A stretch of DNA of 9,777 bases from an uncultured Lachnospiraceae bacterium (lineage in GTDB: Bacteria > Bacillota > Clostridia > Lachnospirales > Lachnospiraceae), in contig CAJUPI010000084.1 in assembly GCA_910588125.1 (NCBI GenBank), forward strand, positions 1 through 9,777, given 5' to 3'. Shown piece after piece: positions 6,769 to 9,777 of this stretch. Every line of letters starts with the position of its first letter. Positions within the stretch are counted from its first letter, which is position 1. The notes beneath the pieces were generated by a model, which saw nothing but the letters and a program-made list of their open reading frames with translations, was not told the DNA's origin and did not search any database. A program made the position numbers and the translations under genes.

Positions 6769-7845
6769 TCATTCATCACCAAAACTGATGCCGATCATCT
6801 TTGCTTCTTTAATAATCGAGCTTTCCGGATCTACTGTCTTTAGCCTGCCTGCCACTTCCTGCAACGGTACTGTTGTTATTTCATGGCCATCTACGGCTAC
6901 CATATAACCATATTTTTTTTCTCTAATCAAATTTGCCGCCTGAGCTCCCAGCCTGGTAGACAATACCCGATCATAGGGACAAGGTTCGCCGCCACGCTGT
7001 GTATGTCCCGGTACTGTAACCCGAACTTCCTGTCCGGTACGTTCGGTAATCATCGCCCCGATCTCATAAGCTACGGACGGATAAACCACCTGGTTTCTTT
7101 TCTTTTCCTTTAATTCTTTTTTACTCAATGCCGCATCTTCTTTGGAAATCGCACCTTCGGCTACTGCCAAAATGGAAAAACGCTTTCCCTGCCTTGTCCG
7201 CTCCTTAATGGCATTGACCACCACATCTACATCATAGGGAATTTCCGGGAGAAGAATGATATCCGCTCCACCGGCAAGCCCTGCATGAAGCGTCAGCCAT
7301 CCCACCTTATGTCCCATAACTTCTACAATAAATACTCTGCCATGGGAGGCTGCTGTCGTATGGATGCAATCAATCGCGTTTGTCGCAATATCCACAGCAC
7401 TTTGGAACCCAAAGGTCATATCTGTTCCCCAAAGATCATTATCAATAGTCTTTGGTAACGATACAATATTCAGTCCTTCCTCCCGCAAAAGATTCGCTGT
7501 CTTTTGGCTGCCGTTTCCGCCAAGGACAACCAGGCATTCCAGGCGCAGTTTTTTATAGGTATGCTTCATTGCCTCCACTTTATCCAAGCCGAATTCATCC
7601 GGAACCCTCATCTGTTTAAAAGGCTGACGCGAGGTTCCCAATATTGTTCCGCCTTTTGTCAGAATGCCGGAAAAGTCTGAGGATTTCAGCATATGATAAT
7701 CTGCGTAAATTAGTCCTTTATAGCCATCTTCGAAACCAATGATCTCGACATCATCAAACATTTTATAAAGCGCCTTTGCTACACCGCGCATTGTCGCATT
7801 CAACGCCTGGCAATCACCACCACTGGTCAGCATCCCTACTCTCAT
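6769..7845 (-). CDS. pfkA: 6-phosphofructokinase
   Basis: The enzyme phosphorylates fructose 6-phosphate to fructose 1,6-bisphosphate in glycolysis. The 358-residue product is complete for the family. It shows the N-terminal LTSGGDCQALNA loop (6-17), GGTILGTSR (65-73), GGNGS (109-113), PKTIDND (131-137) with the catalytic aspartate D135, MGHKVGW (177-183) and GHTQRGGEPCPYDR (280-293). Gly112 at the position equivalent to E. coli Gly104 favours ATP over pyrophosphate as donor, while Lys132 is the residue of the pyrophosphate/group III type. The frame extends upstream to 8022, but MRVGMLTSGGD is the family start and AAGGAAG lies 8 bases before it. The upstream extension also crosses the promoter. 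A sigma-A promoter and a leader hairpin precede it. Confidence 0.95.
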   Translation of the reverse strand: MRVGMLTSGGDCQALNATMRGVAKALYKMFDDVEIIGFEDGYKGLIYADYHMLKSSDFSGILTKGGTILGTSRQPFKQMRVPDEFGLDKVEAMKHTYKKLRLECLVVLGGNGSQKTANLLREEGLNIVSLPKTIDNDLWGTDMTFGFQSAVDIATNAIDCIHTTAASHGRVFIVEVMGHKVGWLTLHAGLAGGADIILLPEIPYDVDVVVNAIKERTRQGKRFSILAVAEGAISKEDAALSKKELKEKKRNQVVYPSVAYEIGAMITERTGQEVRVTVPGHTQRGGEPCPYDRVLSTRLGAQAANLIREKKYGYMVAVDGHEITTVPLQEVAGRLKTVDPESSIIKEAKMIGISFGDE

Positions 7846-7886
7846 GGAAGACACTTCCTTTCTTTGTGTTAAGATTAACTTGGGAA

Positions 7887-7912
7887 GGCGAAGATTTGAA
7901 TAGATCTCGCCC
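7887..7912 (-). promoter_or_regulatory. Hairpin in the pfkA 5' leader
   Basis: In the leader RNA, GGCGAGAU (7911-7904) pairs with AUCUUCGCC (7895-7887), with one bulged U and a loop of 8 bases. A G-U pair may extend the stem. It lies at the expected 5' end of the pfkA transcript, about 27 bases upstream of the ribosome site, so it more likely stabilises the mRNA than blocks translation. A protein operator on the DNA is another possibility. Confidence 0.45.
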
Positions 7913-7920
7913 ATTTTGAT

Positions 7921-7949
7921 ATTATAATACAGGATGGAAATGGGGGCAA
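7921..7949 (-). promoter_or_regulatory. Sigma-A promoter of the pfkA operon
   Basis: The minus strand shows TTGCCC (7944-7949), a 17-base spacer and a perfect TATAAT (7921-7926). Transcription would start near 7914, giving a leader of about 70 bases before the pfkA ATG. It lies directly downstream of the terminator of the preceding unit, as expected for the start of a new operon. Confidence 0.8.
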
Positions 7950-7983
7950 GGGAAAAATGAAACGATCTGAAGTGAAAAACCAT

Positions 7984-8023
7984 AAAAAAACTTATGGCTG
8001 GGCAATGTTGCCCAGACCACAAG
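7984..8023 (-). terminator. Intrinsic terminator of the two-gene unit upstream of pfkA
   Basis: The minus-strand RNA folds CUUGUGG-U-CUGGGCA around an ACAU loop with UGCCCAG-CCAUAAG. This gives 14 pairs with one G-U and a single bulged U. Seven U follow immediately (7990-7984). It ends transcription of the membrane/secreted gene pair and insulates pfkA. In the opposite direction there is no matching U-tract, so it works mainly on the minus strand. Confidence 0.9.
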
Positions 8024-8181
8024 CCTTAGTCTCTATCCTTTTGTTTGAAATCAAACAATTAAAGATTCGATTATTTTATATGAGTTTATAGAATATATAG
8101 CAGCATACAGAGTAATGTAAAAGAGTTATTTGTCAATTGTTATTTTTCTAAACAGAGCCATGCTCCAATAAACTTCCTGAT
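8024..8181 (-). other. Long 3' untranslated region with a perfect dyad
   Basis: These 158 bases between the secreted-protein stop and the terminator hold no credible gene; the best frame has 11 codons. They contain TTGTTTGA-AA-TCAAACAA (8041-8058), an exact 8-base inverted repeat with a two-base centre that could be an RNA hairpin or a protein-binding dyad. A TTGACA at 8129-8134 has only a poor -10 (TACTCT, 16 bases on). A small RNA ending at the terminator is therefore possible but not well supported. Confidence 0.4.
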
Positions 8182-8682
8182 TTAATTTATCGTCTTTGAC
8201 GGCGAAGTTATGTTCTTTGACTCATGTAAACTTCCATCCAAATTATAGACAACGTAGGCGGCCGAAAGGCGATAGCTTCCCGCCGGCAGTAATCCCACTT
8301 CATAAGATGCAATAGCCATCGATAAGTGATCATCATCTTCCTCTGTCCACTCAAAGTTTTGAGTGTTATAGTTTTTCCATCTACCATCAACCAACCTTTG
8401 CAAATTAATCGACATGGTTATGCTTTTCATGTCTTGATGACACAAAATTTCCGAGTAAACCCCCAATGTCCGATATCCTTCATTTGATAACTGCAATGTT
8501 ATTGTAGATATCAGTTGTCCTCTGGGAGACGCTTCTACGCCAACAGAATTCTCGTCCTGATACTCCCGCATTATCATCCCCGCTGACCCATTACCAGACT
8601 GTGCATAAGCTGTTACTACCGATGAAAGAACCATTATCATCACTGAGCAGATTACCAAACATCTTTTGATCATTTTTTTCAT
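8182..8682 (-). CDS. Secreted small protein of unknown function (DUF6147-like)
   Basis: The 166-residue protein has a clear signal peptide: KKMIKR, a hydrophobic core at about 9-24 and a likely cut after AYA (27). The mature part is about 139 residues. It starts with a short linker, then SPRGQLIST (52-60) and alternating beta-type segments ending near LLPAGSYRLSAAYVVYNLDG. The SPRG-L-S opening and this layout resemble small secreted Lachnospiraceae proteins that I associate with DUF6147; this is recalled, not searched. There is one cysteine in the mature region, and no LPXTG or membrane anchor. The ATG at 8682 has a GGAGGT 5 bases upstream. It starts 28 bases after the membrane protein gene and is probably co-transcribed with it. 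Confidence 0.7.
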   Translation of the reverse strand: MKKMIKRCLVICSVMIMVLSSVVTAYAQSGNGSAGMIMREYQDENSVGVEASPRGQLISTITLQLSNEGYRTLGVYSEILCHQDMKSITMSINLQRLVDGRWKNYNTQNFEWTEEDDDHLSMAIASYEVGLLPAGSYRLSAAYVVYNLDGSLHESKNITSPSKTIN

Positions 8683-8710
8683 TACTTACCTCCAATTCAA
8701 TAAAGCCCTC

Positions 8711-9589
8711 TTAATAATACATCAGATTCTCTACAATTTTGACAAACTCCTCTTTTTCCATAATTCCACAAAGGTAATAATGTACATCCTCTCCTTTCAA
8801 TGCCACACTATATTCTATAACACCATTTTCCAGTTTATTTTCCTCTAACTGCAAATTTTTATCCAACCACTTATTCCATATCTCATAGCAAGCATTTCGA
8901 TCTGAAATAATCAATCCCATCGTATTGCCTTCAATTAATTTTTCCTCTTTTAAATAAACGTAGTTCCCTTTATAGTCAAATTGAATAATTCCATAAAATT
9001 CCGTTTCCTTTATCCCTTGAAACTCCAACCCCTCGGGTATATAATGCAACATTAATACCGGTATCTCTAATCTCTGAGAGATTCCTTTATATGCCGCATC
9101 TAATTCATCATATATGAACTCTATATCCATATTGGCACGTAATCCCACATTCTCACTCTTTTGTTCCGGATACACCATATATCTATATCCGCTCCTAGCT
9201 ACCGAACTGATTCCTCCCCCAACGAGCAGCACTCCAAGAACCGCTGCTATCACTGCTGCACTTTTGAATTTTTTATATTCTCTAATAGCATCCCGATTCT
9301 TCCATTCTGTCCGGCGATTAAATCTTCGTTTACTAATCGTCTTATTTTGTTCAGCATTTATACGATTCATCAGAAGTTCAAAATTCAATTCTGCTTCTCG
9401 TTTCAGCTTTGCCGCCTCTTCCGGATGCCTGAGCTTTTCTTCCTCCCATTGCTCCTCTGCTTCCGCTATTTCCTTTAACAGGCTTGCATCATCTACACCA
9501 ACAAGCTCCCGATACAGATTCTCCATCTGATCCACTTTATCATCCTGTGCTCTTTTCACATCATAATCTCTTTTCTTATGTAAATTCAT
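8711..9589 (-). CDS. Single-pass membrane protein, DUF4367-like, possible anti-sigma factor
   Basis: The 292-residue protein has a charged, coiled-coil-prone cytoplasmic part (1-108, rich in E and K), one membrane helix (about 110-131) and an extracellular domain (132-292). The outer part contains IPVLMLHYIPEGLEFQG (176-192), then beta strands with YKGNYVYL and GLIISD. This resembles the DUF4367 domain, often found in membrane proteins paired with ECF-type sigma factors in Clostridia. No sigma factor gene lies in the window; one might lie beyond the right edge. The ATG at 9589 is the first start after an in-frame TGA at 9614-9616. Its ribosome site is weak: AGGA 11 bases away, or GGGGG almost touching the ATG. 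It precedes the secreted-protein gene. Confidence 0.65.
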   Translation of the reverse strand: MNLHKKRDYDVKRAQDDKVDQMENLYRELVGVDDASLLKEIAEAEEQWEEEKLRHPEEAAKLKREAELNFELLMNRINAEQNKTISKRRFNRRTEWKNRDAIREYKKFKSAAVIAAVLGVLLVGGGISSVARSGYRYMVYPEQKSENVGLRANMDIEFIYDELDAAYKGISQRLEIPVLMLHYIPEGLEFQGIKETEFYGIIQFDYKGNYVYLKEEKLIEGNTMGLIISDRNACYEIWNKWLDKNLQLEENKLENGVIEYSVALKGEDVHYYLCGIMEKEEFVKIVENLMYY

Positions 9590-9667
9590 ACCCCCGATTA
9601 TCCTGATATCAAATCACGAACAGCAAAAACACCTTTTGACCCCAACATCATATCATTAAGTTTAGCT

Positions 9668-9681
9668 CTGAGAATACTCAG
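9668..9681. repeat. Small inverted repeat CTGAG-AATA-CTCAG
   Basis: An exact 5-base inverted repeat with a 4-base centre. It overlaps the possible -35 box of a weak promoter for the membrane-protein gene, so it could be an operator. It could equally be part of the same structured repeat as the 9736 dyad. Confidence 0.3.
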
Positions 9682-9735
9682 CCAGGGAAAAAGGAGCGGG
9701 AAGCGGCCGGAAATGGTCTGCAGCTTTTGACTTTG

Positions 9736-9763
9736 CAGGGATTTAGAAGTCCTTAAATCCCTG
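9736..9763. repeat. Perfect 10-base inverted repeat
   Basis: CAGGGATTTA (9736-9745) and TAAATCCCTG (9754-9763) are exact inverted repeats around the loop GAAGTCCT. No U-tract follows on the minus strand; on the plus strand only AGTTTTG follows, a weak terminator tail. No plus-strand gene is seen here. It may belong to a dispersed intergenic repeat. Confidence 0.6.
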
Positions 9764-9777
9764 AGTTTTGCCTTGAA

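Larger units (their letters stand above)
9598..9777 (-). other. Frame open from the right edge to a TAA; no recognised product
   Basis: On the minus strand, 59 codons read without a stop from the window edge to the TAA at 9598-9600, eight bases before the membrane-protein ATG. The end reads ...KLNDMMLGSKGVFAVRDLISG. I recognise no family, and it does not look like the end of a sigma factor. The two inverted repeats inside it (9668-9681, 9736-9763) are more typical of an intergenic repeat than of coding DNA. A weak promoter is possible (TTCTCA at 9669-9674, 16 bases, TATGAT at 9647-9652). It may be the end of a gene or a dispersed repeat. Confidence 0.3.

Noticed and set aside
7846..8022. N-terminal extension of PfkA by 59 residues
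   Set aside because: It crosses the TATAAT promoter and the leader hairpin, has no family similarity, and the start at 7845 has a good ribosome site and the canonical N-terminus.
9114..9530. 138-codon plus-strand frame opposite the membrane protein
   Set aside because: The product is serine- and phenylalanine-rich, as expected from the antisense of Glu/Lys-rich coding DNA, and no start signals are present.
1..9777. CRISPR array, insertion sequence, phage or toxin-antitoxin module
   Set aside because: No regularly spaced repeats, transposase or integrase motifs, terminal inverted repeats with duplications, or toxin-antitoxin pairs were seen.

Overview
The window looks like chromosomal DNA from a low-to-mid GC Gram-positive anaerobe of the class Clostridia, most likely Lachnospiraceae. 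The basis is gene order (dnaX, ybaB and recR adjacent), a clostridial-type PfkA with GGNGS and PKTIDND motifs, strong AGGAGG-type ribosome sites and Lachnospiraceae-like hypothetical proteins. The family assignment is inference from recognition, not from a search. Every supported gene is on the minus strand, so the window reads biologically from right to left.

Right edge (about 9777 to 7984): the first 180 bases hold no recognised gene. They contain a frame that is open from the edge to a TAA at 9598, with two clean inverted repeats inside it. Then comes a two-gene unit: a single-pass membrane protein resembling anti-sigma/DUF4367-type proteins (8711..9589), and 28 bases later a secreted small protein (8182..8682). 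A long 3' untranslated stretch ends in a strong intrinsic terminator at 7984..8023.

Centre (7949 to 429): a sigma-A-type promoter (TTGCCC, 17 bases, TATAAT) starts a likely seven-gene operon: pfkA (phosphofructokinase), dnaX (clamp-loader gamma/tau subunit), ybaB/ebfC (nucleoid protein), recR (recombination mediator), a 678-residue acidic TPR-like protein with a degenerate AAA+-like segment, a Cof-type HAD phosphatase and a CvpA-family membrane protein. Gaps are 74 bases or less, and two junctions are stop/start couplings (TGATATG and TGATG). The operon joins a glycolytic enzyme to replication and recombination genes. The 678-residue protein is the least understood member.

Left edge (428 to 1): after cvpA comes an AT-rich stretch with a possible decayed small reading frame. 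It is followed by two strong tandem promoters, TTGACA-18-TATATT and TTGACA-17-TAAGAT. Each is preceded by A-tracts like UP elements, and the downstream leader contains ACCTTGAAAATGAA. This arrangement is typical of an rRNA operon, whose 16S gene would begin just beyond base 1.

Overall this is mostly a housekeeping region. I found no defence system, mobile element or CRISPR array. The points most worth checking are the 678-residue protein, the left-edge promoter array, the structured leaders of pfkA and cvpA, and the unexplained right edge.
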